A stretch of DNA of 64,000 bases. Source: Paenibacillus polymyxa (GTDB taxonomy: Bacteria; Bacillota; Bacilli; Paenibacillales; Paenibacillaceae). Where the stretch lies: positions 372,001-436,000 of the forward strand of contig NZ_CP049783.1 of the NCBI RefSeq assembly GCF_015710975.1. The letters run 5' to 3'. The notes below the pieces were generated by a model. That model was not told the DNA's origin. It did not search any database and saw only the letters and a list, made by a program, of their open reading frames with translations. The position numbers were made by a program, and so were the translations under genes. The stretch's first letter is position 1. Each line of letters starts with the position of its first letter. Below are positions 1-8,952 of the stretch, piece after piece.

Positions 1-764
1 GTACCGACCCTGGTGCCGGACTGATGAAGCTGACTGCTAAAGCTATCAGTGACTATGGATTGTCCGACTGGAAACTGCTTGAAAGCTCTGGAGCTGCAAT
101 GACCGCTACACTGGATAAAGCTATCAAAGCCAAGCAGCCTATCGTTGTAACCGGTTGGACTCCTCACTGGATGTTTAACAAGTATGATTTGAAATACTTA
201 AAAGATCCTAAAAAGGCTTATGGTGATAAAGAAGAAATTCATACCATTGCCCGCAAAGGGTTGAAACAGGATGCTCCTGTGGCTTATGAATTTCTAAGCC
301 GTTTCAAGTGGACTGCTGAAGATATGGGTGAAGTGATGATCGCAATTCAAGATGGTACTCCCCCACAGCAGGCTGCCAAGAACTGGGCTGATAAGCATCC
401 TGATAAAGTACAGGAATGGATCAAGGGTTTGCAGCCCGTCAACGGCGATCCTCTGAAGCTGAGCTACGCTGCTTGGGATTCGGAAATTGCCAGTACGAAC
501 GTATTGAAATATGTATTAGAACAAAAATTGGGCTATAAAGTAACCGCGCTGCAAGTGGAAATCGGCCCAATGTGGACAGGCGTGGCTGGCGGAAGTGTAG
601 ATGCTACCGCAGCCGCCTGGCTTCCATTGACGCATGCTGATTATTGGGCTCAATACAAGGATAAAGTAGATGACATCGGAACCAGCATGACTGGCGTTAT
701 GTCCGGACTTGTCGTTCCATCCTATGTACCCATTGATTCTATTGAGGATCTCAAAACGCAATAA
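1..764 (+). CDS. Glycine betaine/proline ABC transporter substrate-binding protein, 5'-truncated
   Basis: The reading frame is open from position 3, before the first ATG at 24, so the window cuts the gene and the N-terminus is missing. The start of the visible part (TDPGAGLM) and later blocks such as VVTGWTPHWMF, LKYLKDPKKAYG and WLPLTHADYWAQYKDK are typical of OpuAC/ProX-type periplasmic or lipid-anchored binding proteins, whose Trp-rich pocket holds the quaternary ammonium group of glycine betaine. It delivers compatible solutes to an ABC importer during osmotic stress. The permease and ATPase genes would lie upstream, outside the window. A terminator follows at 800. Family assignment is firm; the exact substrate is inferred. 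Confidence 0.9.
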   Translation, partial: TDPGAGLMKLTAKAISDYGLSDWKLLESSGAAMTATLDKAIKAKQPIVVTGWTPHWMFNKYDLKYLKDPKKAYGDKEEIHTIARKGLKQDAPVAYEFLSRFKWTAEDMGEVMIAIQDGTPPQQAAKNWADKHPDKVQEWIKGLQPVNGDPLKLSYAAWDSEIASTNVLKYVLEQKLGYKVTALQVEIGPMWTGVAGGSVDATAAAWLPLTHADYWAQYKDKVDDIGTSMTGVMSGLVVPSYVPIDSIEDLKTQ

Positions 765-799
765 TACTTCTTCCAATTTTAATTGCTACTAATAAGTAG

Positions 800-835
800 A
801 AGGCAGATCAGGACTACTCCCGATCTGCCTTTTTG
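800..835 (+). terminator. Rho-independent terminator of the betaine-binding protein gene
   Basis: A 10-bp perfect stem (AAGGCAGATC / GATCTGCCTT) with a 12-nt loop is followed by a T run. It lies 36 bases after the stop codon, between two convergent genes. Confidence 0.9.
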
Positions 836-857
836 ATATCCAAATTTAAAATTGCTC

Positions 858-2081
858 TCAGCCTTTGATTGTGAACCCTTCTTGAGCGGGCACATCGGCA
901 TGCTGTGCTGTCGTCTGATGTTGTCTAAAGAATAACGGATAGATCACGAAGGCCACCAGCAGACTCACACAACCAATGACGCCCAGAGCAATCAAATCCT
1001 TAAAGATGTATGTGATATCCAGACCCTTGAGCGTAATGTTCCGTACTGCGTCCAAATAATACGTCAGCGGCAATATTTCAGCAAGCCCTCGCAAGAAGCC
1101 GGGCATTGCTTCTAATGGCCACGTATAACCTGACAGCATAAAGGAAGGAACAGCAATGAGCATCAGAGTTTGTGTTGCATCCACTCTGGTCTTGGAAAAG
1201 AGACTGAACAGGAACCCTAATCCACACAAAGCAAAGTTAAAGACCAGCGAAACCAAAATCAATGGCAGTACCTGTCCCCTAAACGGAATATCGAAGCATA
1301 AAGCGCTAATACTGAATACAGTCAGCACATTAAAAGCTCCCGCCGCATAATAGGGTGCTAGCTTGGCAATAGCCAAGCGCCAAGGGGTGTTTTTCCATGC
1401 GCCAAATCTTCCCCAAGTCCCAGCTTCCTTATCACGCGTGCAAGACAACGCAATACCTAGCAGCAGACACTGCTGGAGAGCCGCAGAAATAACCCCCAAC
1501 GGCATGAAAAGCTTATAATCATATACCGGGTTAAATAGCACTCTGGATCGGAACGGGATGGTAGTCAGCGTCGAGGCGGCCTGATCGGCGTTCATTCCCT
1601 TTTGCTTCATGGAATTGAGCGATACTCCGGCACTCACGCTACTAATGACCTGATTGGCAATCCGACTGGCACTATTGGAATACATCATATTACTGCCGTC
1701 AATCAGCGTAAGCACAGGTGGATTTTCCCCATGCTTAAGCCGAGTGGTAAAGTTATCTGGAATGACAATTCCGACCTTGGCTTCCCCAGTCTCTACTTGG
1801 CGGACTACATCATCCTGATTGGTCACTTGCCGTGTAACGGCAAATGAATCAGTCGCGTCGAACGCCTGAATGATTTGGCGACTAAGCTGCGAATTATCTC
1901 CGTCATACACCGTAACAGGCATCTCGGTAATCCGCTGATGCGAATACAGGAAGCCGAACAGTATCGTATACACAATTGGCGTAATCAGCAGAATAGCCAT
2001 AAAGCGGCGGTCCCGGAAGATACTCAGCCATTCCTCGCGAAACACATCGCGGATACGAAGTCTTTCCTGTGAACCCTGCAT
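858..2081 (-). CDS. ABC-2 type transporter permease (drug/lipid efflux)
   Basis: This is a 407-residue membrane protein with one N-terminal helix (about residues 20-40), a long extracytoplasmic domain, and five or more C-terminal helices with the ABC-2 signature region PSFMLSGYTWPLEAMPGFLR, as in YhgE/DrrB/YbhR-type exporters. The start is placed at the ATG at 2081, one base after the stop of the HlyD gene and behind an AAAGGGG site in the end of that gene; 20 more in-frame codons upstream lie inside the HlyD gene and are unlikely to be used. With the neighbouring fusion protein it should form an efflux complex. No ATPase gene is in the operon, so a separate ATPase would be needed. Confidence 0.9.
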   Translation of the reverse strand: MQGSQERLRIRDVFREEWLSIFRDRRFMAILLITPIVYTILFGFLYSHQRITEMPVTVYDGDNSQLSRQIIQAFDATDSFAVTRQVTNQDDVVRQVETGEAKVGIVIPDNFTTRLKHGENPPVLTLIDGSNMMYSNSASRIANQVISSVSAGVSLNSMKQKGMNADQAASTLTTIPFRSRVLFNPVYDYKLFMPLGVISAALQQCLLLGIALSCTRDKEAGTWGRFGAWKNTPWRLAIAKLAPYYAAGAFNVLTVFSISALCFDIPFRGQVLPLILVSLVFNFALCGLGFLFSLFSKTRVDATQTLMLIAVPSFMLSGYTWPLEAMPGFLRGLAEILPLTYYLDAVRNITLKGLDITYIFKDLIALGVIGCVSLLVAFVIYPLFFRQHQTTAQHADVPAQEGFTIKG

Positions 2082-2082
2082 A

Positions 2083-3447
2083 TTACTGCGCCCCTTTGCC
2101 TGTAAACAGAACCGTGGAGCCTGTTGGAACGGAAGCCGCAAGATCCGGTAATGCTACCTTCACACCAAAGGAACGGACATCCTTATCACCTGAGCTTTGG
2201 CTCGGTTTTTGAATGGCAAAGTCCGCAGCCGATTCTAACAGAATGACTTTGCCCTTCAGCTCCTTACCGCCTGACAGTAATTTAACTTGAACTGTATCCC
2301 CTGCTTGAAGACCGTTCAGAGACGTTTCTGGTACATAGAATTTAGCCCAACGCTGTGTGGATGTTTCAATTGTATAGACAGGAAATCCTGCGCTAGCCAT
2401 CTCACCCAAGCTAAGCGACTTGGATTTTACGATCCCATCCTCAGGCGCACGCAGCGTAGTATAGCCCAAATAGGTCTGAGCCTCCTGAAGTGCAGCTTCC
2501 GCCTGGGCTACCTGTGCATTGGCACCTTCAACCGCAGATTGTGCCTGCTCTACCGTCGATTGCGCCGCCTTCACTGCGGATTGCGCTTGCTCTACCGAAG
2601 CCTGAGCAGCTTTGACATCTTCCTGTTGCACAGCCACTTTGCCCGCTCCTGCCTGTGCTTCCTTCACTGCAGCCAAGGCTTGACGGTATTGGGCTTCAGC
2701 CGCCGTAATTTCCTCCTTACGGCTTCCCTCCCGCGCCATATCCAATTTTTGCGACTCAGCATTATACTTGGCCACTGCCTGTTGATGTTCCAATGTCGCT
2801 TGATCCAGTGAGGCCTGAGTTGCTGCACCGGCTTCTTGAAGTTTTTTGGCACGCTCCAGATTTTTAACAGTCAGGTCCAGCGTTTCCTTCGCTACCTTCA
2901 CAGATGCTTGCAATTGCTCAAGCTCCTGCGGTCTTGCCCCGCTCTTGAGGGCATCCAGTTTCGCTTTGGCGGCGTTCGCAGCCGCTTGGGCCTGTTCTAT
3001 CTGGCTGGAGGAAGCCTCAGCAGTCACACTGACCGCTGTCGTACCTTGGCTCTTCTTAGCCTGAGCGGCGCTCACGGTAGCCTGTGCCTGGCCTACGCCT
3101 GCTTGAGCCTGCAATACGCTGGCTTTCGCTTTGGACACATTGCTCTTGGCTGCCAGCAAAGCAGCCTGTGCTTGCTTCACCTTATCTTCCAGCTCACGGC
3201 TTTCCAGATGGGCTATCACCTGCCCTTTTTTTACCTTGTCGCCCTCATTCACCAGCATCTGATCAATACGTCCCGCCATCTTAAAGCTGGCATTGAGCGT
3301 ATCGGATTCTACATAAGCCGTAGGGATAGAAGAAGATTCATCTGCGGATAAGCTGCTGCTCCCTCGTGGGAAAGCAGTCAAAGCATAGATTCCTACAGCG
3401 ATTAAAATAATAAGTACGATGTAAATCGCATATTTTTTGGCTTTCAT
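2083..3447 (-). CDS. HlyD/EmrA-family membrane fusion protein
   Basis: This 454-residue protein has one N-terminal membrane anchor (residues about 7-25), a split biotinyl/lipoyl-like domain (about 55-80 and 330-355; DKVKKGQVIAHLES and LRAPEDGIVKS), and between them a very long Ala/Gln/Lys-rich coiled coil of about 230 residues with many AQAxV heptads. The C-terminus is a beta-barrel region. It is the adaptor that links a membrane exporter to the cell surface. It lies between its TetR-type regulator and the ABC-2 permease, in one transcription unit. Confidence 0.92.
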   Translation of the reverse strand: MKAKKYAIYIVLIILIAVGIYALTAFPRGSSSLSADESSSIPTAYVESDTLNASFKMAGRIDQMLVNEGDKVKKGQVIAHLESRELEDKVKQAQAALLAAKSNVSKAKASVLQAQAGVGQAQATVSAAQAKKSQGTTAVSVTAEASSSQIEQAQAAANAAKAKLDALKSGARPQELEQLQASVKVAKETLDLTVKNLERAKKLQEAGAATQASLDQATLEHQQAVAKYNAESQKLDMAREGSRKEEITAAEAQYRQALAAVKEAQAGAGKVAVQQEDVKAAQASVEQAQSAVKAAQSTVEQAQSAVEGANAQVAQAEAALQEAQTYLGYTTLRAPEDGIVKSKSLSLGEMASAGFPVYTIETSTQRWAKFYVPETSLNGLQAGDTVQVKLLSGGKELKGKVILLESAADFAIQKPSQSSGDKDVRSFGVKVALPDLAASVPTGSTVLFTGKGAQ

Positions 3448-3471
3448 GTTCTCATCACTCCACTTGTCTAT

Positions 3472-4056
3472 TTAATGTTGCATCCCCAGCGCGTTACATA
3501 CAAATACTTCGGTACTTTCACGAACTTCCTGCAGATTCATCGTTTCGCCCCATACCATCGACCGCATTGGAGTAAAAATGTAAATGCCGAATAAACAATT
3601 TGCAGTCGTTTTTGCATCCAGCTTACTCGAAATTTTTCCATAGAACTTGCCGGAATCAATCTCTGCCTCCATAAAATCAAAATAGTCTGCCAGCACCTGC
3701 CTAATATTAAAATGCTGTTCCTGCGAGACCCATCCCTTACTGACCAGTAGACGGCAAAAATCCGGCTCTCTCCCAATGAACTCAATATGTACTTGGATCA
3801 GCTTGCGAACCCTCACTTCTACCTGATCCATAGGAATTTGAGCCATCGCTTCATGGATATCCTGGACAAAACGTTCCATTCCCATCTTCAAAATGTAAAT
3901 GTACAATTCTTGCTTGTTTTTAAAATTGTAGTACAGGGTTCCTTTGGCTATGCCACATACCTTGGCAATTTCCTCCATATTTGTATCATTAAATCCTCGT
4001 TCGGAAAAAGCCTTGAGTGCGCCGTTAAAAATAATTTCCTTCGTTTGCTGTTTCAT
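3472..4056 (-). CDS. TetR/AcrR-family transcriptional regulator
   Basis: The 194-residue protein has the classic N-terminal TetR helix-turn-helix (residues about 8-50: FNDTNMEEIAKVCGIAKGTL, then YYNFKNKQEL) and a ligand-binding helical C-terminus. It is the first gene of the leftward operon with the HlyD protein and the ABC-2 permease, so it probably represses the pump and is relieved by a pump substrate. An imperfect palindrome lies just upstream of its start, consistent with autoregulation. Confidence 0.92.
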   Translation of the reverse strand: MKQQTKEIIFNGALKAFSERGFNDTNMEEIAKVCGIAKGTLYYNFKNKQELYIYILKMGMERFVQDIHEAMAQIPMDQVEVRVRKLIQVHIEFIGREPDFCRLLVSKGWVSQEQHFNIRQVLADYFDFMEAEIDSGKFYGKISSKLDAKTTANCLFGIYIFTPMRSMVWGETMNLQEVRESTEVFVCNALGMQH

Positions 4057-4071
4057 GCTTCCTCCTTTTTT

Positions 4072-4134
4072 GAACTGACCGTCCAGTACAAAAATTATGT
4101 ATTTATTATAAGCCCATTTTCAGTTATCCAGCAA
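4072..4134 (-). promoter_or_regulatory. Promoter and probable TetR operator of the efflux operon
   Basis: On the minus strand TTGCTG (4134-4129) and TATAAT (4110-4105) are separated by 18 bases. Downstream of the -10, an imperfect palindrome at 4090-4073 (ACTGGACGGTCAGT) resembles operators of TetR-type efflux repressors. Its position after the expected start of transcription fits repression of the operon by its first gene product. The promoter elements are seen; binding is inferred. Confidence 0.6.
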
Positions 4135-4202
4135 TAGGAAATGTGCAAAAATGACCATTTTAGACACTTCGTCTAAACGATTATTCTAAAATGAAAATGC
4201 AA

Positions 4203-4247
4203 AAACGGATCGAATAAGTGAGGGGGTCACTCATTCGATCCGTTATT
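4203..4247. terminator. Bidirectional terminator-like hairpin between two leftward operons
   Basis: ACGGATCGAAT and ATTCGATCCGT form an 11-bp stem, with an inner AGTGA/TCACT extension. A-rich and T-rich flanks let it work on both strands. It lies beyond the 3' end of the sugar-transport operon and upstream of the TetR promoter. Confidence 0.75.
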
Positions 4248-4311
4248 TCATAAAATCGGCTAATAAGGGGGCACATCTACGGATTATCAGTCGATTTTAA
4301 GGGAGGGCCGA

Positions 4312-5679
4312 TTATTTCTTCACCGTTTGATTGTATTGCGCAATTTTGCCTGTAATTTCTTGTGCAGCTTGATCCAGAGCCTGTTTTGGCTGTTGCTGGC
4401 CACTCAGAACAGCCTCAATCGCACCTTCAACAATCTGACGCGCTTCTGGGAATACACCCATTACTGCGCCTTGTGTAGCAGTGGATTGTGCCGATGCATG
4501 CAATTGGTCAACCGCTGTCTGGAATTGCGGATATTTTACCATATTATCTTTGAGTACCTTCTCGTCATAAGCTGCTTTCGTGATCGGGAAGTACCCGGTG
4601 TTCACACTCCATTGTGCCTGCACTGCTGGGGAAGCGACGAATTTAATGAACTCCCATGCCGCCTTTTGCTGGGCTTCAGGTTTGTTGTTCATGATGTATA
4701 AGCTCGCGCCGCCTACAACTACGCCGCCTTCTTTTGCTTCATTGGCTCTTGGCAGAAACCCTGTGCCTACTTCGAATTTATCGCCAACCTGCTCCACAAT
4801 ATTACGCAGCGAAGCGGTAGAATCCAGCGTCATCGCAATTTGTCCTGCGGAAAAGGCTTTCGCTGTATCGTCCGAGTTACGTCCCAAATTGGATACGACC
4901 TTTTCATCGATCATTTTCTTCCACCATGTCAGCGTTTTTACACCGGCATCCGAATTCAGCAACGATTCCGTAGCTGCTTGCTCACGTCCATTGCCATTAT
5001 TCACATAGTCCGCGTTCTGATTGGCAAACAGTTGCTCCATAAACCAGCCGTAAATGGCAATGGATGCACCAGATTTACCATCCTTACTTAAGGCTTTGGC
5101 AGCTTTTTCGAATTCATCATACGTTTTCGGAGGATTAGCTGGGTCAAGTCCTGCGGCTTTGAAAGCATCCTTGTTGTAATACAAAATCGGGTTTGACGTA
5201 TTGAACGGCATGGCGTTCAACTTGCCATCAATCGTGTAGTATCGTGTAATATTCGGTTCAAGCTGCGACAAATCGAACTTATCCGCATCAATAAATTGTT
5301 GTACAGGCGTGATCATTTTGGAGTCGATCATGAATTTACTGCCGATTTCGTATACTTGAATGATGTCCGGTCCGCTATTAGAACCAAGCGACGCCTTCAG
5401 CTTGTTCAAGCTGTCATCATATTTACCTTGATATACTGGCTCTACCTGAATGTCCTTATGACTAGCGTTAAAGTCAGCAGCAATCTGCTTGATCGCTTTT
5501 TCACCGTTGCCGGACATTGAATGCCACCAAGTCAGCTTTACAGGTGAAGTTGCTGCTGCCCCTGTATCATTACCATTACTCGGCTTCTCCGCCGCTGTAT
5601 TGTTGCTACAGCCTGCTGCAACCACCATAGCAGTCAGAATAAGCAGGGTCAAAGCACTTTTCAAACGAAAAAATCTCAT
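4312..5679 (-). CDS. Extracellular solute-binding lipoprotein of a carbohydrate ABC importer
   Basis: This 455-residue protein has a lipoprotein signal peptide with lipobox VAAGC (Cys about 24) and a family-1 solute-binding fold resembling UgpB/MalE-type proteins (WWHSMSGNGEKAIKQIAADF, IIQVYEIGSKFM, YYNKDAFKAAGLDP, GWFMEQLFANQNADY). It should capture a sugar, oligosaccharide or glycerol-3-phosphate and pass it to the two permeases encoded just upstream. Similarity to UgpB-type proteins is suggestive, but the substrate cannot be fixed from sequence. Confidence 0.92.
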   Translation of the reverse strand: MRFFRLKSALTLLILTAMVVAAGCSNNTAAEKPSNGNDTGAAATSPVKLTWWHSMSGNGEKAIKQIAADFNASHKDIQVEPVYQGKYDDSLNKLKASLGSNSGPDIIQVYEIGSKFMIDSKMITPVQQFIDADKFDLSQLEPNITRYYTIDGKLNAMPFNTSNPILYYNKDAFKAAGLDPANPPKTYDEFEKAAKALSKDGKSGASIAIYGWFMEQLFANQNADYVNNGNGREQAATESLLNSDAGVKTLTWWKKMIDEKVVSNLGRNSDDTAKAFSAGQIAMTLDSTASLRNIVEQVGDKFEVGTGFLPRANEAKEGGVVVGGASLYIMNNKPEAQQKAAWEFIKFVASPAVQAQWSVNTGYFPITKAAYDEKVLKDNMVKYPQFQTAVDQLHASAQSTATQGAVMGVFPEARQIVEGAIEAVLSGQQQPKQALDQAAQEITGKIAQYNQTVKK

Positions 5680-5796
5680 AATCTCTCTTCTCTCCCTTTG
5701 ATTAAATGATTCTTGAATGAAATGTTTGTACTCTTGTGTGTTAAAGCTTTGTATATAGGCTGCTTGCGCAGGTGTTGCTGTCTTTTGCTTCTATAA

Positions 5797-6618
5797 TTAG
5801 CCTTTAAGCGCACCCGCTGCCATTCCACGCACCAGCTGTTTTAATCCAAAGATCAGCAGGAGCAGAGACGGTAAAATGACAAGTGCCGTACCCGCAAACA
5901 CCAGATTCCATGAAGTCGATTCCTGAAACTCCAGCATAGATATGCCGATCTGTACGGTACGCATATTCTCGCTATTTGTGACCAGTAAAGGCCAGAGATA
6001 TGAATTGTACATGTTCAGGAACGAATACACAGCCAGTGTTCCGAGCGCAGGGCGCGATAACGGAAGCACATGAAACAGGAAATATCGGATATGTCCGCAC
6101 CCATCCATACGAGCAGCCTCGAACAGTTCCTTGGGAAGCTGGAGAAAAAATTGTCTTAACAGGAACGTTCCGAACGCCGTCGCCAGAAATGGAACCGTCA
6201 ACCCTTGATATGTATCAAGCCAGTTCCAGCTTCGTACCGTCAGATAGTTGGGAATAATAGTAACTTCCCAAGGGATCATCATCGTCGCGACAAACATGCT
6301 AAAAATGAAGTTTTTTCCCTTGAATTCCATTTTGGCAAAGGCATAGGCCGCCAAGCTGGCTGTAATCAGTTGTCCGATCATTGTCAGACCCGAAATGAGA
6401 AAGGTGTTGCCGATAAAGGCTGCAATCGGAACGATTTCAAACACTTCAGAAAAATTGGCCATATGAAAGGAATGCGGGAAAAAGCTTGGTGGGTAAGCGC
6501 TCGCTTCCTCCGGTGACATGACCGCCATAAAAAATGTATAAATAACTGGGTACAAAATCAGAGCGGCTGCAATCGTAAGCAGCACATACAATAATGTTGA
6601 ATTCAGGTGTTGTTTCAT
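5797..6618 (-). CDS. Carbohydrate ABC transporter permease (UgpE/MalG type)
   Basis: A 273-residue permease with six predicted membrane helices and the EAA loop (ELFEAARMDGCGHIRYFLFH, followed by the conserved LP). The ATG at 6618 overlaps the stop of the partner permease as ATGA, which makes it the likely start; an upstream in-frame ATG at 6645 lies inside the partner gene. It pairs with the MalF/UgpA-type permease; no ATPase gene is present, so a shared MsmX-type ATPase, as in many Bacillota, is likely. Confidence 0.93.
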   Translation of the reverse strand: MKQHLNSTLLYVLLTIAAALILYPVIYTFFMAVMSPEEASAYPPSFFPHSFHMANFSEVFEIVPIAAFIGNTFLISGLTMIGQLITASLAAYAFAKMEFKGKNFIFSMFVATMMIPWEVTIIPNYLTVRSWNWLDTYQGLTVPFLATAFGTFLLRQFFLQLPKELFEAARMDGCGHIRYFLFHVLPLSRPALGTLAVYSFLNMYNSYLWPLLVTNSENMRTVQIGISMLEFQESTSWNLVFAGTALVILPSLLLLIFGLKQLVRGMAAGALKG

Positions 6619-7580
6619 TGGTAATGCACCTTTCTTTCCACCCACTTAAACTGAATCATCGTAAGCAGCAAAATGACAGCAAACAAGACAATGGCCTGCG
6701 CACTCCCTGTTCCGAACCGGAAATTAACGAAAGCTTCCTGATAAATGGAATATACAAATACATTCGTACTGTTCACCGGACCACCTTTGGTCAAGATATT
6801 AATTTGAGCGAAAGACTGGAAGGCACCAATGATGGAAACTACGGTCACAAAAAAGATCGTCGGTGATAGCAGCGGCATAGAGATACGCCAGAACGTGACC
6901 AACGGTCCGGCTCCGTCCATTTTGGCACTTTCGTACATGTCATCTGGAATCCCTTGAAGTCCGCTTGATAAGATAATGTAATTGAAGCCAAGATTCATCC
7001 AGATGGTCATTATGGCTACGGAGAACAACGCCCAATCTGGGCTGGTCAACCACGGAACTGGATTGATATGTAATAGGGAAAGCACATAGTTGAACATCCC
7101 CAGTGTGGGATGGAAAAGGAATTTCCAAATGACCGCAGATGAACCCACCGATAACACCATCGGTAGCGAGAAGGCAAACTGAAAGATACGCATTCCACGT
7201 AATTTACTGTGTGTAAGGGCAGCGAGTACCAGCGCCAGTAAAATACCCACAGGTACCGTCAATAGTGCAAAAAGCAGCGTGACCTTAATCCCCTGTAGAA
7301 ACTGACCTGAGCTGAACAGCATAGTAAAGTTATCTAACCCCACATAATCTGCAACGTTTCCTGCGGGATCTGTAGAATGCAAGCTGAGATAAACGGACTT
7401 TATCATCGGATAAAACATAAATACAGCAAACAAAATAAGCGATGGAGCCAAAAAGGTATACGCCAGCGCGTTTTCGCGCAGTCTTTGAATTTTTAGCGAA
7501 CCCGTGCGTATGCGAGCTTTAGACGATGTCCGTTGCTGGCTCCTCGTCCCCAGTCCCAAAGATTTGTTAAGTTCACCCAA
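6615..7580 (-). CDS. Carbohydrate ABC transporter permease (UgpA/MalF type)
   Basis: First gene of the importer operon. It has six membrane helices (first about ALAYTFLAPSLILFAVFMFY) and the EAA loop (DDMYESAKMDGAGPLVTFWR). The start is uncertain: the frame is open up to 7649 (TTG) with an ATG at 7646 that has no clear ribosome site, whereas a TTG at 7580 has AAAGGGG nine bases upstream and begins a basic cytoplasmic tail. I use 7580 (321 residues). Confidence 0.88.
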   Translation of the reverse strand: MGELNKSLGLGTRSQQRTSSKARIRTGSLKIQRLRENALAYTFLAPSLILFAVFMFYPMIKSVYLSLHSTDPAGNVADYVGLDNFTMLFSSGQFLQGIKVTLLFALLTVPVGILLALVLAALTHSKLRGMRIFQFAFSLPMVLSVGSSAVIWKFLFHPTLGMFNYVLSLLHINPVPWLTSPDWALFSVAIMTIWMNLGFNYIILSSGLQGIPDDMYESAKMDGAGPLVTFWRISMPLLSPTIFFVTVVSIIGAFQSFAQINILTKGGPVNSTNVFVYSIYQEAFVNFRFGTGSAQAIVLFAVILLLTMIQFKWVERKVHYQ

Positions 7581-7773
7581 AACGGAACGCCCCTTTCTTT
7601 TCAAACCAACCTCAGTAAGTGTATCGTTTTGATGTAAAGGGAACATCAAGTGAACTGGAGTAAAATGTTAATGTTTTGACACTTTGTAAAACCTGTCTTA
7701 CTTGGGTATTTGCACAAGGGCACAGGCTTCTGCATACGATATATCATTATATGAGTATGGAGGTCAGAGGCGA

Positions 7774-8094
7774 ATGTCGTACAACACCGTCAGTCCGCAA
7801 ACTTTATATCAAGCTAGACCGGAATTCCAACAAGAACTCAAAAAAGTCCACGATCATTTGCATTATCACTTGAGTCCCTACATGAACCACACGGTTAGGG
7901 TACAAACGATGGATCATCAGGTGTATGAAGGAACGATTGCGCATATGGATGCGGATCATTTGTATTTGAGAGTGCCTCAGCAGTATCACTCATCCTCCTT
8001 AGGAACCCCGACCCCTGATCGTTCCTATGCCTACAACAATGTCATTCTGCCGCTGGTGCTATTTAATTTGTTGGTTATAGTCCTGTTGAGCTAG
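7774..8094 (+). CDS. Small hypothetical protein with C-terminal membrane anchor
   Basis: The protein has 106 residues and starts at an ATG with GGAGG ten bases upstream. It has a His/Tyr-rich N-terminus, a middle part (VRVQTMDHQVYEGTIAHMDA) that resembles the Sm-like beta-barrel found in small Bacillus and Paenibacillus proteins, and a C-terminal hydrophobic segment of about 17 residues. The Sm-like comparison is weak. It is divergent from the sugar-transport operon. Function is unknown. Confidence 0.7.
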   Translation: MSYNTVSPQTLYQARPEFQQELKKVHDHLHYHLSPYMNHTVRVQTMDHQVYEGTIAHMDADHLYLRVPQQYHSSSLGTPTPDRSYAYNNVILPLVLFNLLVIVLLS

Positions 8095-8130
8095 CGCTCG
8101 ATCCATGCAGTCTGTCTAACTAAAAGACAA

Positions 8131-8190
8131 AAAAACCTCCAAATCCGTAAGGAGCCTACCCTTGGCACATTACGAAGTTGGAGGTTTTAT
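8131..8190. terminator. Bidirectional terminator between convergent genes
   Basis: AAAACCTCCAA and TTGGAGGTTTT form an 11-bp stem around a 35-nt loop, with A and T tails on opposite sides. It sits between the gene ending at 8094 and the leftward gene ending at 8212 and can serve both. Confidence 0.8.
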
Positions 8191-8211
8191 TTATTTGTGT
8201 TCTTATAATCA

Positions 8212-8586
8212 TTAGTTCTCACAGGAGATGCCTGCTTCCTGCTCTAGTATAGCTATAAAACGCTCTATACGTTCTTTATTCGGCAGGTGGCAGAACACCT
8301 CATTTACCCCCTGATTGATCAGTAGGATGCTCCCCTTAGTATCCGACAATTCCTTTTCCAGCTTAGCCAGCGAAATATGGTGATAATTAATGAATTTGAT
8401 CCAAGGAATACCCATATTGCAGGAATAAAAGATGATTCGTTGGGACGTTACTGCCAGCATTCCACAAAGCGGTATCTTCTCGGAGCTTTGCTGCAAATCA
8501 TACGTACACCTAATAAAGGATCGGATGTGTTCGCCGGCTTCTAACGTCAGATTAATGGCTCGTAGCTCTTTTTCATCTGTTTTCAT
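8212..8586 (-). CDS. PH-like (YokE-type) domain protein
   Basis: A 124-residue soluble protein. The pattern GEHIRSFIRC, GMLAVTSQRIIFYS, then FINYHHISLAKLEKE and ERFIAILEQ matches the small bacterial PH-like domain proteins of the YokE type. No signal peptide or membrane helix is seen. The ribosome site AGGAGAT precedes the ATG. Its ligand and role are unknown. Confidence 0.75.
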   Translation of the reverse strand: MKTDEKELRAINLTLEAGEHIRSFIRCTYDLQQSSEKIPLCGMLAVTSQRIIFYSCNMGIPWIKFINYHHISLAKLEKELSDTKGSILLINQGVNEVFCHLPNKERIERFIAILEQEAGISCEN

Positions 8587-8952
8587 CCCGTCTCATCTCC
8601 TGTTCGAAGTTCAGGAACGAGTCGCAGCTCCATGACCTCAAATCAGCTTTTGCGGCTTGCCCCGTCGACCTCTTCCATTTTTCGTCAGAATAAGAACTGG
8701 ACAATGACTGATCTCCACTACACATTAAAACCAAGGATGGATATGTACAACTTAACATGGGCACAGTATGTTATCAACAAGCAAGCGAGCACTGTTATTG
8801 AGCAAAAATCAGCAATCTGTACCTTATACACTAGATAGTATTTTGGTGATTTATTTAGGTGATTGGTAATGTGAATTTCAGAAATGAGGAATGGTATACG
8901 CTTCTTCTTGGCAAGCTAATGTGAGAATACGTCAGAACGGAGAAGAAGCCTG
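8587..8952. other. Intergenic region, nothing assigned
   Basis: 366 bases between divergent genes. A 68-codon open frame starting at 8632 has no ribosome site and no family resemblance, so I do not call it. No clear hairpin or repeat is seen. Confidence 0.5.

Noticed and set aside
2287..3351. Long plus-strand frames opposite the HlyD-type gene
   Set aside because: Leu/Cys/Arg-rich translations are mirror images of the Ala/Gln coiled-coil codons; no start signals.
8632..8838. A 68-codon plus-strand frame
   Set aside because: No ribosome site and no similarity; treated as non-coding.
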